Positions 35,085 to 42,948 of a stretch of 49,605 nucleotides of DNA are shown in pieces (the stretch's first letter is position 1; each line of letters opens with the position of its first letter). The position numbers and the translations under genes were made by a program. Origin of the DNA: Clostridia bacterium (lineage in GTDB: Bacteria; Bacillota; Clostridia; Oscillospirales; Acutalibacteraceae); the NCBI GenBank assembly GCA_017474125.1, contig JAFVIF010000074.1, positions 1-49,605 on the forward strand, written 5' to 3'. The notes beneath the pieces are model-generated. The model was not told where the DNA came from, ran no database searches, and was given only the letters and a program-made list of their open reading frames with translations.

Positions 35085-35819
35085 ATGCATAGATATTTAA
35101 TTAAAATTGCTTTTGACGGCACCGATTATCACGGGTGGCAGGTACAGCCAAATGGTATTACTGTTCAGGAACAGCTTCAAAATTCTATGAAAGCCCTATA
35201 CGGTTTTTCACCGGACGTTACCGGCTGTAGCCGTACCGATGCAGGCGTTCATGCAGAATGCTTTTTCTGTCATTTTGACCTTGAAGGCCTTATTCCGAAC
35301 GAAGGTGTTATAAAAGGACTAAACTCTGTTCTACCCGATGATATAAGAGTACTTGAGTGCAAAGAGGTTGATGCTGATTTTCATTCAAGGTATTGCGCCA
35401 AAAAAAAGACATATTTATACAGAATAGACAGACGAAATATTTCCGATCCGTTTTCCTGCCGTTTTTCTTACCGTTACGACGGCAAGCTTAACGTTGGTGA
35501 TATGAATTATTTTTGTTCAACACTTTGCGGTGAACACGACTTTGAAGGCTTTTCATCGGCTAACCGCAGCGTTCAAGATACCGTACGAACTGTTTATGAT
35601 TGTCACATATCCGAAAACGGGAATTATTTAGAGCTTTTTATAACTGGTAACGGTTTTCTTTATAATATGGTACGCATAGTTACAGGTACCGCATTAGAGG
35701 TTGGAAAGGGAAAAATAGACAAAAACATTGCTGAGAAAATTTTTATTACAAAGGATCGCAGTATTGCCGGAGCTACTGCACCGGCTAAAGGATTATTTTT
35801 AAAACTGGTTGAGTATTGA
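35085..35819 (+). CDS. truA: tRNA pseudouridine(38-40) synthase TruA
   Basis: 244 residues. Converts uridines 38-40 of the anticodon arm to pseudouridine. Catalytic Asp in CSRTDAGVHAECF; other family blocks are IAFDGTDYHGWQVQPNGITVQ, DFHSRYCAKKKTYLYRI, DFEGFSSA and GNGFLYNMVRIVTG. ATG start shortly after GGGGT; in line with ecfT upstream and the DUF5711 gene downstream. Confidence 0.96.
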   Translation: MHRYLIKIAFDGTDYHGWQVQPNGITVQEQLQNSMKALYGFSPDVTGCSRTDAGVHAECFFCHFDLEGLIPNEGVIKGLNSVLPDDIRVLECKEVDADFHSRYCAKKKTYLYRIDRRNISDPFSCRFSYRYDGKLNVGDMNYFCSTLCGEHDFEGFSSANRSVQDTVRTVYDCHISENGNYLELFITGNGFLYNMVRIVTGTALEVGKGKIDKNIAEKIFITKDRSIAGATAPAKGLFLKLVEY

Positions 35820-35828
35820 GGTGAAAAT

Positions 35829-37094
35829 ATGCCCAAATATAAAAAAAATAAACGCAGGCGCCGTCACACCATTTTTAAATTCAGACGTCCTGACGAATAC
35901 GTTGAAATGACACCGTCCGATAGCGAAGATAAAGCGTCTAAAGTTAAAAAAGCTTCCTTTAAAATTCATAACGGTAAAAAACAGATTAACAAGCTTAAAA
36001 GGCTCATCTCCTTAGGCGTTTTTCTTTCCGTTGCGCTTGTTATTATTCTCGTTTCTTTGTTATCTCCGACAGGAATAGCTGAAATGTACAAAAATTTTTC
36101 CGCCACGTTTTCTTTAAATTCAAAATTACCTATTGAGTTGTACGGCACCGAAACCTATAACGTAAGCGTGCATAATAATTATTTTTGTTTACTTTCCGAT
36201 ACCGATTTTTCAACAATATCCAATAACGGTAAGGTTTCCTTTAGGGATAATCACGGCTTTTCTTCGCCTATTATGTGTGACAGTGAAGCAAGAACACTTA
36301 TTTTTGACCAAAACGGAAAAGGTGTAAGGATATATAATGCCGAAGGGCTTCTTCATTCTTTTGACTATACTAATTCCATATATGCCGCCGATATTGCTCG
36401 TAACGGTTATTTTGCAGTCGCAGGAAAAGCTGAAAACTATACCTCAATGGTTACGGTCTATAATAAAAATGGTGATATGATATATGAATGGTATTGTCCC
36501 GAGGAAATTATAAATTCGGTTGCGGTTGCACCTGATGGAAAATCTGTTGCAGTCGGTACCGTTTCTGTATCGGACGGTGAGTTCACCGGTAAGATTTATG
36601 TGTTAAAATATAATTCTGCCGATGCTGTATATAAAAAGGAATACGACGATAAAATAATTTACGCTATAAACTCCGTTACAAGAAAGAATTTTGCAGTTGT
36701 CTTTGAAAATAGCTGTGATATAATTTCATGGAAAGATTATTCTGTTGTTACCTACAATTCTGAGTACGACGTTAATTTTGTAAGAGCAACCGCTAAACGT
36801 ATTGCAATAGCTTCAAGCAGAGAAAGTAATGATGGAAATTATGAGTTTAACGTATATAATAATTCCAAAAAGCTTGTTTTTAGCTTTAAATTTGACGGAC
36901 ACATAAACGATTTTCAAATAAGAAAAAATAATATTTACATTTTAAGCGGCAATAGTGTATATCTTATTAACAGTGATGGCGAAATAGCAAAAACCGGAAC
37001 CGCTAATTTCGGAACTGTTAAAATAATACCCGTTTCTTCAAGCTCTTGCTTAGCGGTTGGTCACAACTCTGTCACTAAAATCAGCTTACAGTAG
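35829..37094 (+). CDS. DUF5711 family membrane-anchored beta-propeller-like protein
   Basis: 421 residues. A very basic N-terminus (KYKKNKRRRRHTIFKFRRP), one transmembrane segment near 57-78 (ISLGVFLSVALVIILVSLL), then a long external part of repeated beta-strand units, each with a pattern like TVYNKNGDMIYEW or AVAPDGKSVAVGT. This matches DUF5711 proteins of Clostridia, which look like WD40/PQQ-type propellers outside the membrane. Function unknown. It sits between truA and a CvpA-type membrane protein, 9 bp on each side, so the two may act together in the envelope. Confidence 0.72.
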   Translation: MPKYKKNKRRRRHTIFKFRRPDEYVEMTPSDSEDKASKVKKASFKIHNGKKQINKLKRLISLGVFLSVALVIILVSLLSPTGIAEMYKNFSATFSLNSKLPIELYGTETYNVSVHNNYFCLLSDTDFSTISNNGKVSFRDNHGFSSPIMCDSEARTLIFDQNGKGVRIYNAEGLLHSFDYTNSIYAADIARNGYFAVAGKAENYTSMVTVYNKNGDMIYEWYCPEEIINSVAVAPDGKSVAVGTVSVSDGEFTGKIYVLKYNSADAVYKKEYDDKIIYAINSVTRKNFAVVFENSCDIISWKDYSVVTYNSEYDVNFVRATAKRIAIASSRESNDGNYEFNVYNNSKKLVFSFKFDGHINDFQIRKNNIYILSGNSVYLINSDGEIAKTGTANFGTVKIIPVSSSSCLAVGHNSVTKISLQ

Positions 37095-37103
37095 GAGGAA
37101 ATT

Positions 37104-37757
37104 ATGACTCATTTAATTTTGGATGGTATTTTTGCCATAATAGTTTTAATCGGTCTTTTTATCGGCATCAAGAAGGGAGCTGTTAAGATTATTCTTTCCT
37201 TAGTTGCCTTTGTGCTGGCTGCATATTTGGCATATTTTCTTGCCACTCCCGTTGCGGGTTACATAAACGAGCGTTTTGTTACTCCATCAATAAGCAACAG
37301 CGTTTATGAATCTATGGTTAACGGCAATGAACCCTCCCAAGTATTGCCCGATTTTATTTTAGAAAATGCAAATAAATTAGGTGCCGATTTAGACGGTATA
37401 GGAGTTTATGACAGTATAACTTTGGAGCAAGTAACAGATTACGTTGAAGAGCACCTTGCGCCGTTTTTCGAAAACCTTTTGACAACGGTTTCTATAATTG
37501 GGTTGTTTATTATCTTCTCCATTATTTTCAATTTAATTGTCTCATTACTCAATAAATTGATAAAAAACAGCTTGCTTGGGGGAATAAATTCTTTTTTGGG
37601 CGCTGTATTCGGTGCTCTTAACGGTTGCGTAATTGTTGCTGTGATTTGTCTCGTTCTATCTATTGCAGTAAAATACACCCCGAGCTTACCCTTTAATATT
37701 ACCGAAGAAACTCTTAATTCTTCAATATTCTTCGGATTATTTGATAATATTTTTTAA
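37104..37757 (+). CDS. CvpA family membrane protein
   Basis: 217 residues with about four hydrophobic helices: LDGIFAIIVLIGLFIGIKKG at the start, ILSLVAFVLAAYLAYFLATP, the third near VSIIGLFIIFSIIFNLIVSL, and the last near GALNGCVIVAVICLVL. The opening helix plus K-K-G and the later NKLIKNSLLGGINSFLGAVF loop are CvpA/colicin V production family marks. AGGAGG precedes the ATG. Role poorly known; in Firmicutes such genes often neighbour mutS2, which is also in this window but not adjacent. Confidence 0.8.
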   Translation: MTHLILDGIFAIIVLIGLFIGIKKGAVKIILSLVAFVLAAYLAYFLATPVAGYINERFVTPSISNSVYESMVNGNEPSQVLPDFILENANKLGADLDGIGVYDSITLEQVTDYVEEHLAPFFENLLTTVSIIGLFIIFSIIFNLIVSLLNKLIKNSLLGGINSFLGAVFGALNGCVIVAVICLVLSIAVKYTPSLPFNITEETLNSSIFFGLFDNIF

Positions 37758-37776
37758 TCACTGAAAGGAAATTAAA

Positions 37777-38151
37777 ATGAAGCTTTGCTACAAATGTCAA
37801 AAACGCCCCGCCGTTGTGTTTATATCCGATGCGGCTGATAAGGATTCAACACCAAAGGGACTGTGTATAGTTTGCGCTAAATCGGCAGGCATCAAGCCTA
37901 TTGATGATTTGCTCAGTAAAATGAATATCTCCGATGAAGAAATTGAGCAAATGAGCGACCAATTTATGGAAATTATGTCTATGAACGGCGACGGAGAAGG
38001 TGCTGACGAGTTTGATATGGGGACAGCTCCTGCTTTCCCGTTTTTAAGCAATATGTTCACCGACCCCAAACCGCAGGGCGATGTTGATTCCAAACCCGAA
38101 GACGATAAAAAAGGCGAAAAGAAGGAACGCAAAAAAAAGACGCTTCATTGA
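37777..38151 (+). CDS. McsA-like zinc-ribbon domain, out of frame with clpC
   Basis: 124 residues. Two CxxC pairs (Cys4/7 and Cys30/33) in LCYKCQKRPAVVF and GLCIVCAKSAGIKP form a McsA-type zinc ribbon; then comes an acidic linker and a lysine-rich tail ([11 protein letters not shown]) that ends at a stop after an A8 tract (38131-38138). The ClpC frame overlaps its last 71 bases in the +1 frame. Removing one A would fuse the two into a continuous protein of about 757 residues, an arrangement I recall from Oscillospiraceae. It is therefore either the N-terminal part of a broken or slippage-dependent fusion, or a sequencing indel. AAAGGAAA site before the ATG. Confidence 0.75.
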   Translation: MKLCYKCQKRPAVVFISDAADKDSTPKGLCIVCAKSAGIKPIDDLLSKMNISDEEIEQMSDQFMEIMSMNGDGEGADEFDMGTAPAFPFLSNMFTDPKPQGDVDSKPEDDKKGEKKERKKKTLH

Positions 38152-40048
38152 GCAGTATTGCACTAATTTAACCGAGCGCGCTAAAAACGGACAGCTTGAC
38201 GAAATTTTTGGCAGAGATGAAGAGCTTTACAGAACAATACAGATCCTCTCACGCAGAACCAAAAATAATCCGTGTCTCATTGGTGAGCCGGGTGTAGGTA
38301 AAACAGCTATTGCCGAAGGCCTTGCCATAAAAATTGCAAGGGGAGAGGCGCCTGCTCGTTTATTGGATAAGGAAATTCATCTTCTTGATTTAACAGGACT
38401 CGTTGCAGGCACTCAGTTTAGAGGACAGTTTGAAAGCCGCGTAAAAGGACTTGTTGACGAAATTAAAACGGCAGGCAATATAATCCTGTTTATTGATGAA
38501 ATTCATAATCTTGTGGGAGCAGGGGACTCGGCCGAGGGCTCAATGAATGCCGCCAATATATTAAAGCCCGCTCTTTCGCGCGGCGAAATACAGGTTATTG
38601 GCGCAACAACCTTTAAGGAGTACAGAAAATATATTGAAAAGGATGCCGCTCTTGAACGCAGATTCCAGCCCGTTACCGTAGAGGAGCCGTCGTTACTTGA
38701 AACAGAAAAGGTTTTAAGAGGAATTAAAAAATATTATGAGGGGTATCATAACGTAACGATACCCGATAACATTATCGCTACAATTGTCCGCCTTTCGGAA
38801 AGATACGTTACCGACAGATTTTTGCCCGATAAGGCTATTGACCTTATGGATGAAGCATGTGCTTGCGCCAGTCTTTCCAATACTGCCGTGGACAGACTTT
38901 ATATTGTTAATAAGAAAATAGCCGAAGCACAAATGGAAATTTCAAGGCTTGAATCGGAAGTAGAAAGCATTGATTATGAAAAATTAGCTCTCGTAAAATC
39001 GGAGCTTGAAAAGTATAAAAAACAGGCTAGTGAATTATACGTTCCTGCATCCGACAGAACAGTTACCGATATGGACATAGCAAAGGTAATTGAGCTTTGG
39101 ACCGGTATTCCTGCCGCCAAAGTACAGGAAAATGACCTTAAAAAGCTCGGCCATTTGAAGGATGATATACTTGAACGTATAATCGGTCAGGACAGAGCTG
39201 TTGAGTTAGTCGTTTCTGCCGTTAAGCGCTCGCGCGTGCAAATGTCTGTTAAGCGCAGACCTGCGTCCTTTATTTTTGTTGGACCTACCGGCGTCGGAAA
39301 AACTGAGCTGGTTAAGGTTTTATCTGAACAGTTGTTTGATACACCGGAAACCATGATAAGGCTCGATATGTCAGAATTTATGGAAAAACACTCTGTTTCG
39401 CGACTTATCGGAGCGCCTCCGGGGTACGTAGGCTATGATGAAGCCGGACAGCTTACCGAAAAGGTACGTCGCAAGCCGTATTCTGTTGTTTTATTCGACG
39501 AGATAGAAAAGGCTCATCCCGATATCCTTAATATCCTCCTCCAAATTCTTGACGACGGAAGAATAACCGATGCGCAGGGAAGAACCGTCAATTTTGAAAA
39601 TACCATTATTGTTATGACTTCAAACGCAGGCAGTGATAAGCAGTCTTCTCCATTAGGCTTTGCCAAAACTTCGGCGGAGGTTAGTGAAGAAAAGGCAAGG
39701 AAAGCTTTAAGCGAATTCCTGCGCCCCGAGTTCATTGCAAGAGTAGACGAAATTGTTGTTTTTGCGCCGTTAGACGTTAAAGCGCTCTCTCGAATTTCAG
39801 CGTTAATGCTTGATGAAATTAAAACCGCAATGAGCTATAAGGGTATTGAGCTTGTTTATAATGACGCTGTATGCAAGCTTATCGCTGAAAAATGTGAAGG
39901 CGGAAAATCAGGAGCAAGAGAGCTGAGAAACTATATAAGACGCCATATTGAAGATAAAATCGTCGCTATGCTAATCGACGAAAACACATCTTCAATTTCA
40001 AAAATTTCAGTTACCGTTAAAGACGGTGAATTAGCACTTAAGTACTAA
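38081..40048 (+). CDS. clpC: ClpC-type AAA+ unfoldase lacking the Clp N-domain
   Basis: Double-ring ATPase that feeds proteins to ClpP. First AAA module: Walker [10 protein letters not shown] (68-76), Walker B ILFIDE, arginine-finger region ERRFQ; a short coiled coil at about 275-320 takes the place of the M-domain; second AAA module: [10 protein letters not shown] (401-410), pore loop GYVGYDE (448-454), [10 protein letters not shown], and an LGF tripeptide placed like the ClpP-docking loop. The 150-residue Clp N-domain is absent. The first ATG (38081) has only a weak AGGG site, and the recognisable ClpC sequence starts at [11 protein letters not shown] (about residue 20), right after the A8 frame junction, so the natural N-terminus is probably the zinc-ribbon frame. 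Confidence 0.88.
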   Translation: MLIPNPKTIKKAKRRNAKKRRFIEQYCTNLTERAKNGQLDEIFGRDEELYRTIQILSRRTKNNPCLIGEPGVGKTAIAEGLAIKIARGEAPARLLDKEIHLLDLTGLVAGTQFRGQFESRVKGLVDEIKTAGNIILFIDEIHNLVGAGDSAEGSMNAANILKPALSRGEIQVIGATTFKEYRKYIEKDAALERRFQPVTVEEPSLLETEKVLRGIKKYYEGYHNVTIPDNIIATIVRLSERYVTDRFLPDKAIDLMDEACACASLSNTAVDRLYIVNKKIAEAQMEISRLESEVESIDYEKLALVKSELEKYKKQASELYVPASDRTVTDMDIAKVIELWTGIPAAKVQENDLKKLGHLKDDILERIIGQDRAVELVVSAVKRSRVQMSVKRRPASFIFVGPTGVGKTELVKVLSEQLFDTPETMIRLDMSEFMEKHSVSRLIGAPPGYVGYDEAGQLTEKVRRKPYSVVLFDEIEKAHPDILNILLQILDDGRITDAQGRTVNFENTIIVMTSNAGSDKQSSPLGFAKTSAEVSEEKARKALSEFLRPEFIARVDEIVVFAPLDVKALSRISALMLDEIKTAMSYKGIELVYNDAVCKLIAEKCEGGKSGARELRNYIRRHIEDKIVAMLIDENTSSISKISVTVKDGELALKY

Positions 40049-40055
40049 TTATTGG

Positions 40056-40095
40056 TTTGAGTGCCGATATATGTTTATTTTTGTCGGCACTCAAA
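40056..40095 (+). terminator. Terminator of the ruvC-clpC gene train
   Basis: 12-bp perfect stem (40056-40067 with 40084-40095), 16-nt loop, then ATTATTTT. First clear terminator after the ruvC promoter. Confidence 0.75.
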
Positions 40096-40113
40096 ATTAT
40101 TTTAAAAAAAGTC

Positions 40114-40142
40114 TTGACTATACAAATTAATTGTGGTAATAT
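40114..40142 (+). promoter_or_regulatory. tRNA-Gly/tRNA-Arg promoter
   Basis: -35 TTGACT (40114-40119), 17-nt spacer, -10 TAATAT (40137-40142), 17 nt before the tRNA-Gly. Confidence 0.75.
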
Positions 40143-40159
40143 AGTTAGGCTGTAAGTTT

Positions 40160-40234
40160 GCGGGTGTAGTTCAATGGCTAGAATTCCAGCCTTCCAAGCT
40201 GGCCGTGTGGGTTCGATTCCCATCACCCGCTCCA
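40160..40234 (+). tRNA. tRNA-Gly(TCC)
   Basis: Acceptor GCGGGTG pairs with CACCCGC; anticodon stem CCAGC/GCTGG with loop CTTCCAA, anticodon TCC (GGA codons); T-loop TTCGATT; discriminator T at 40231 and encoded CCA 40232-40234. Confidence 0.96.
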
Positions 40235-40258
40235 AACCGTCAAGTTTTTTGACGGTTT
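40234..40258 (+). terminator. Hairpin between tRNA-Gly and tRNA-Arg
   Basis: 10-bp perfect stem (40234-40243 with 40249-40258), 5-nt loop, then TATTTT. It looks like a terminator although a second tRNA without its own visible promoter follows, so it may be leaky or act in processing. Confidence 0.6.
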
Positions 40259-40270
40259 TATTTTAGAAAA

Positions 40271-40347
<77 letters not shown>

Positions 40348-40350
40348 AGA

Positions 40351-40376
40351 AAAAGCAAGTCGCAAGGCTTGCTTTT
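40351..40376 (+). terminator. tRNA-Arg terminator
   Basis: 9-bp stem (40351-40359 with 40368-40376), 8-nt loop, then TCTTTTAAT. Confidence 0.7.
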
Positions 40377-40403
40377 CTTTTAATAACGTAAAGGGTGATA
40401 TTA

Positions 40404-40946
40404 ATGAAAATTATCATTGCATCTGATATTCACGGTTCTTTCACTTACTGTGAACAGCTTTTTGCAGCGGCGGAAAGGGAAAAGGCTGACAAAATTTTAC
40501 TTTTAGGCGACCTCTTGTACCACGGTCCACGTAATGATTTACCGGACGGATACGCTCCCAAAAAGGTTATTTCCTTGCTTAACGCTAATAAAAACCGTAT
40601 TTTCGCCGTTAGAGGAAATTGTGATACCGAGGTTGATCAAATGGTGCTGGAATTTCCTATTCTTGCTGATTATTGTATACTTGAATGCAATGGCCATATA
40701 ATTTACGCAACCCACGGTCATCACCATAATCCTCAAAATCCGCCTTTTCTTAATGACGGCGACGTATTGTTAAACGGCCACACTCACGTAACCGCATACG
40801 AGCGCAGGGAAGGGTATTACTATTTTAATCCCGGTTCGGTGTCTATTCCCAAGGATAATACCAAGCGTGGATATATGGTAATGGAGAACAATGTTTTTAC
40901 TTGGAAAACCTTGGACAGCGAGCTTATAACCGAAATAATTATATAA
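40404..40946 (+). CDS. YfcE-type metallophosphodiesterase
   Basis: 180 residues. Calcineurin-like phosphoesterase with all metal motifs: IIASDIHGS (DxH), LLGDLLYHGPRN (GDxxxHG), RGNCDTEVD (GNCD), THGHHHNP and LNGHTHV. The block PKKVISLLNANKNRIFAVRGNCD is typical of YfcE and its Firmicute homologues. GTG 40395 also opens the frame, but the ATG at 40404 is 8 nt after AAGGG and gives MKIIIASDIHG. Substrate of these enzymes is uncertain (small phosphodiesters). Confidence 0.9.
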   Translation: MKIIIASDIHGSFTYCEQLFAAAEREKADKILLLGDLLYHGPRNDLPDGYAPKKVISLLNANKNRIFAVRGNCDTEVDQMVLEFPILADYCILECNGHIIYATHGHHHNPQNPPFLNDGDVLLNGHTHVTAYERREGYYYFNPGSVSIPKDNTKRGYMVMENNVFTWKTLDSELITEIII

Positions 40947-40951
40947 TTATA

Positions 40952-40980
40952 TTGACTATATTGAGTTTGTTTGATAAAAT
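40952..40980 (+). promoter_or_regulatory. Promoter of the small gene at 41016
   Basis: -35 TTGACT (40952-40957), 17-nt spacer, -10 TAAAAT (40975-40980). Confidence 0.7.
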
Positions 40981-41015
40981 CAAATAAGAGTAATTTAAGA
41001 AAAGGAGTTTTTAAT

Positions 41016-41321
41016 ATGTTTGCTATTACTACCGAAGAAGAGGCAATGTTCCTTGAATTTTGCGAAAACAATCACGTATATAAGGGAGCAACCTATGCGT
41101 TTACCTTTGATGAGAGGTTTTTGGTTTATTACTATAAGCAGTGTAATAAATACGTTTATATAGCGCTTGATACCAAAACAGGTCTCGGCTCACAGTTTAT
41201 TTCAACCGATATTAAGTATAAAAAGAGCGAATTTGAAACATTAATTCCAAATATTTTAAATTCCTTAAAGTATTTGGGCGAGTTAAGATATCTTGCTGCA
41301 CCTGCAGAATACGCAAAATAG
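41016..41321 (+). CDS. Small hypothetical protein
   Basis: 101 residues, not recognised. Soluble, no signal or membrane segment, rich in Tyr and Phe (RFLVYYYKQCNKYVYIAL), with an acidic start (TTEEEAMFLEFCE). AAGGAG lies 8 nt before the ATG at 41016, and its own promoter and terminator make it a single-gene unit, so it is very probably expressed. The upstream in-frame extension to 40971 starts before the predicted transcript and is rejected. Confidence 0.75.
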   Translation: MFAITTEEEAMFLEFCENNHVYKGATYAFTFDERFLVYYYKQCNKYVYIALDTKTGLGSQFISTDIKYKKSEFETLIPNILNSLKYLGELRYLAAPAEYAK

Positions 41322-41326
41322 TATTG

Positions 41327-41365
41327 AAGCCTTCACCAAATTTAACGGGTGAGGGCTTTTGTTTT
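41327..41365 (+). terminator. Terminator of the small gene
   Basis: 11-bp stem (41327-41337 with 41348-41358, one G-U pair), then TTTTGTTTT. Confidence 0.8.
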
Positions 41366-41385
41366 ACCTTAATTTCAATATATCC

Positions 41386-41415
41386 AATTATACAAAATCA
41401 ATGTTTTGTATAATT
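41386..41415. repeat. 12-bp inverted repeat in AT-rich spacer
   Basis: AATTATACAAAA (41386-41397), 6-nt spacer, TTTTGTATAATT (41404-41415), perfect. The same TTTTGTATAATT recurs at 41907-41918 over the -10 of the xerC-like promoter. The spacer 41366-41888 has no gene; it holds this repeat and the hairpin pair at 41675-41843. Confidence 0.65.
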
Positions 41416-41674
41416 AAGGGGAGAGGAAAACCTATTTCAAAGGTGTTTTGTCTCTAATTTTGCCATTATACTTTGGCGGTACTGCTTTATTTTTAATATA
41501 ATATATGTATGATTTAATAATTAAATTTAAATATATTTTTCCGTTCTGTTATAAAACCGCTTCAATAATTTTATTTTAAATAAATACTGCCTTGTGTTTA
41601 ATAAATTTTATTTAAGTATTTTTCCGCAATTTTTTTATTTGTTTAATAATTTTACAGTTTTACCGAAAAAATTG

Positions 41675-41843
41675 CTTTAACCAATTTTTCTTAAACGATA
41701 CCTACTATGTTTTATATTTTTCTATTAAAGTTGTTTTTGCTCGGTTTTATATAAATCGCATTTTATTACTCAAGAGTCTTATCTGAACTTTAATCAGTTT
41801 AATTAAAACGATACCTCCATCGTTTATAACAAACTGATTAAAG
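41675..41843. repeat. Pair of related 56-nt hairpin elements
   Basis: Copy 1 at 41675-41730 and copy 2 at 41788-41843 have the same length, begin CTTTAA, end TTAAAG, and share AAACGATACCT at the same internal position; I count 36 of 56 identical positions without gaps. Copy 2 has a perfect 13-bp outer stem (41788-41800 with 41831-41843) and a 7-bp inner stem AAACGAT/ATCGTTT around an ACCTCC loop. Copy 1 keeps only the ends of the outer stem and a weak inner one. Confidence 0.5.
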
Positions 41844-41888
41844 CAATAATTAATTATATATTATAGCGTTCCCCGCGATAAAATTAAG

Positions 41889-41917
41889 TTGACAGAGAAT
41901 TGAAAGTTTTGTATAAT
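41889..41917 (+). promoter_or_regulatory. Promoter of the xerC-like gene
   Basis: -35 TTGACA (41889-41894), 17-nt spacer, -10 TATAAT (41912-41917), full consensus. The transcript would start only about 14 nt before the ATG at 41938. Confidence 0.82.
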
Positions 41918-41937
41918 TGGAGTTGGGAGATGAAGTT

Positions 41938-42933
41938 ATGAAATTTGAAGTTTTGTCTAATTCGCCGCCTTTACTGAGAGATTTTTTAACCTACAGCGAA
42001 TCTATCAAAAATAAATCCACTAAATCTGTTGAGGAATATTTTCACGACCTTAATACCTTCTTTAAATATCTTAAGGTTGTTCGCGGTATAGCCGAAACCG
42101 ATGACTTTGATGCTATTTCTATTAAAGACGTTGATGAAGATTTAATTAAAACAGTTACACTTCAAGATTTTCATTCGTTTTTAGTTTATTGCAAAACCGA
42201 GCGAAATAACGGCTCTGCCGCGCGTGCAAGAAAAGCCTCCACGCTGAGAATTTTCTTTAAATATTTGCATTCTCATTTAGGAATTATAAAAAGCAATCCT
42301 GCCGCATTACTCGAAACGCCAAGCCTTAAAAAATCCCTCCCCCGCCACCTTTCACTTGATGAATCGATAAAGCTTTTAGAATGTGTCGACGGACCGAACA
42401 AAGAGCGCGATTATTGTATATTAACCTTATTTTTAAACTGCGGTATGCGACTTTCCGAGCTGTGCGGTATTAATTTGACCGACATTGGAGCAGATAACTC
42501 CTTACGCCTTTTAGGCAAAGGAAACAAGGAACGAATCGTATACCTAAATAAAGCGTGTATTGAGGCCCTTAACGGCTATTTACGAGTTCGACCGCGCGAA
42601 GGAATACCGCCAAGCCACGCAAATGCTTTATTTATCAGCAGAAATAAGCGCAGATTGAGCAACAAAACGGTCCAGCATCTTGTTGGAGCATATTTAGATA
42701 AAGCGGGCTTATCAGGCAGAGGCTTTTCTACCCATAAGCTTAGGCATACAGCCGCTACTTTAATGTATCAAGAAGGCGGCGTTGATATAAGAGTGCTGAA
42801 GGATATTTTAGGGCATGCTAATTTAGGCACCACTCAAATATATACCCACGTAGCAGACCGCCAAATTGAAGATGCTATTAATTCTAATCCCTTAGCAAAC
42901 CTTAATAACAATGACAAAAACTCCACAGATTAA
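41938..42933 (+). CDS. xerC: Tyrosine recombinase, XerC type
   Basis: 331 residues: N-terminal SAM-like core-binding domain (about 1-115), then the catalytic domain. Catalytic residues: Arg in LNCGMRLSELCGI, Lys in LLGKGNKERIVY, HKLRH in FSTHKLRHTAATL, His in LGHANLGTT, and Tyr in QIYTHV. No arm-binding domain, so a Xer-type chromosome-dimer or housekeeping recombinase is more likely than an element integrase. ATG 41938 is 8 nt after GGGAG. It pairs naturally with the XerD-type protein at 45726-46613. Its own strong vegetative promoter contrasts with that gene's sporulation operon. Confidence 0.87.
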   Translation: MKFEVLSNSPPLLRDFLTYSESIKNKSTKSVEEYFHDLNTFFKYLKVVRGIAETDDFDAISIKDVDEDLIKTVTLQDFHSFLVYCKTERNNGSAARARKASTLRIFFKYLHSHLGIIKSNPAALLETPSLKKSLPRHLSLDESIKLLECVDGPNKERDYCILTLFLNCGMRLSELCGINLTDIGADNSLRLLGKGNKERIVYLNKACIEALNGYLRVRPREGIPPSHANALFISRNKRRLSNKTVQHLVGAYLDKAGLSGRGFSTHKLRHTAATLMYQEGGVDIRVLKDILGHANLGTTQIYTHVADRQIEDAINSNPLANLNNNDKNSTD

Positions 42934-42943
42934 CTGTGGAGTT
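42919..42943. terminator. Bidirectional terminator overlapping the xerC stop
   Basis: 10-bp stem (42919-42928 with 42934-42943); the loop contains the xerC stop codon. T-rich on the plus side; TTTTTG follows on the minus side, serving spoIVA as well. Confidence 0.85.
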
Positions 42944-42948
42944 TAATT

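Noticed and set aside
38131-38139. A AAA AAG slippery heptamer suggesting a dnaX-like -1 ribosomal frameshift into clpC
   Set aside because: The -1 frame reads through DASLSSIA and does not enter the ClpC frame, which is +1. Loss of one A or a +1 event is needed.
40038-40235. Minus-strand open frame starting MERVMGIEPTRPAWKAGIL across the tRNA-Gly
   Set aside because: This is a well-known false protein produced by translating the antisense of tRNA-Gly genes; the tRNA explains it fully.
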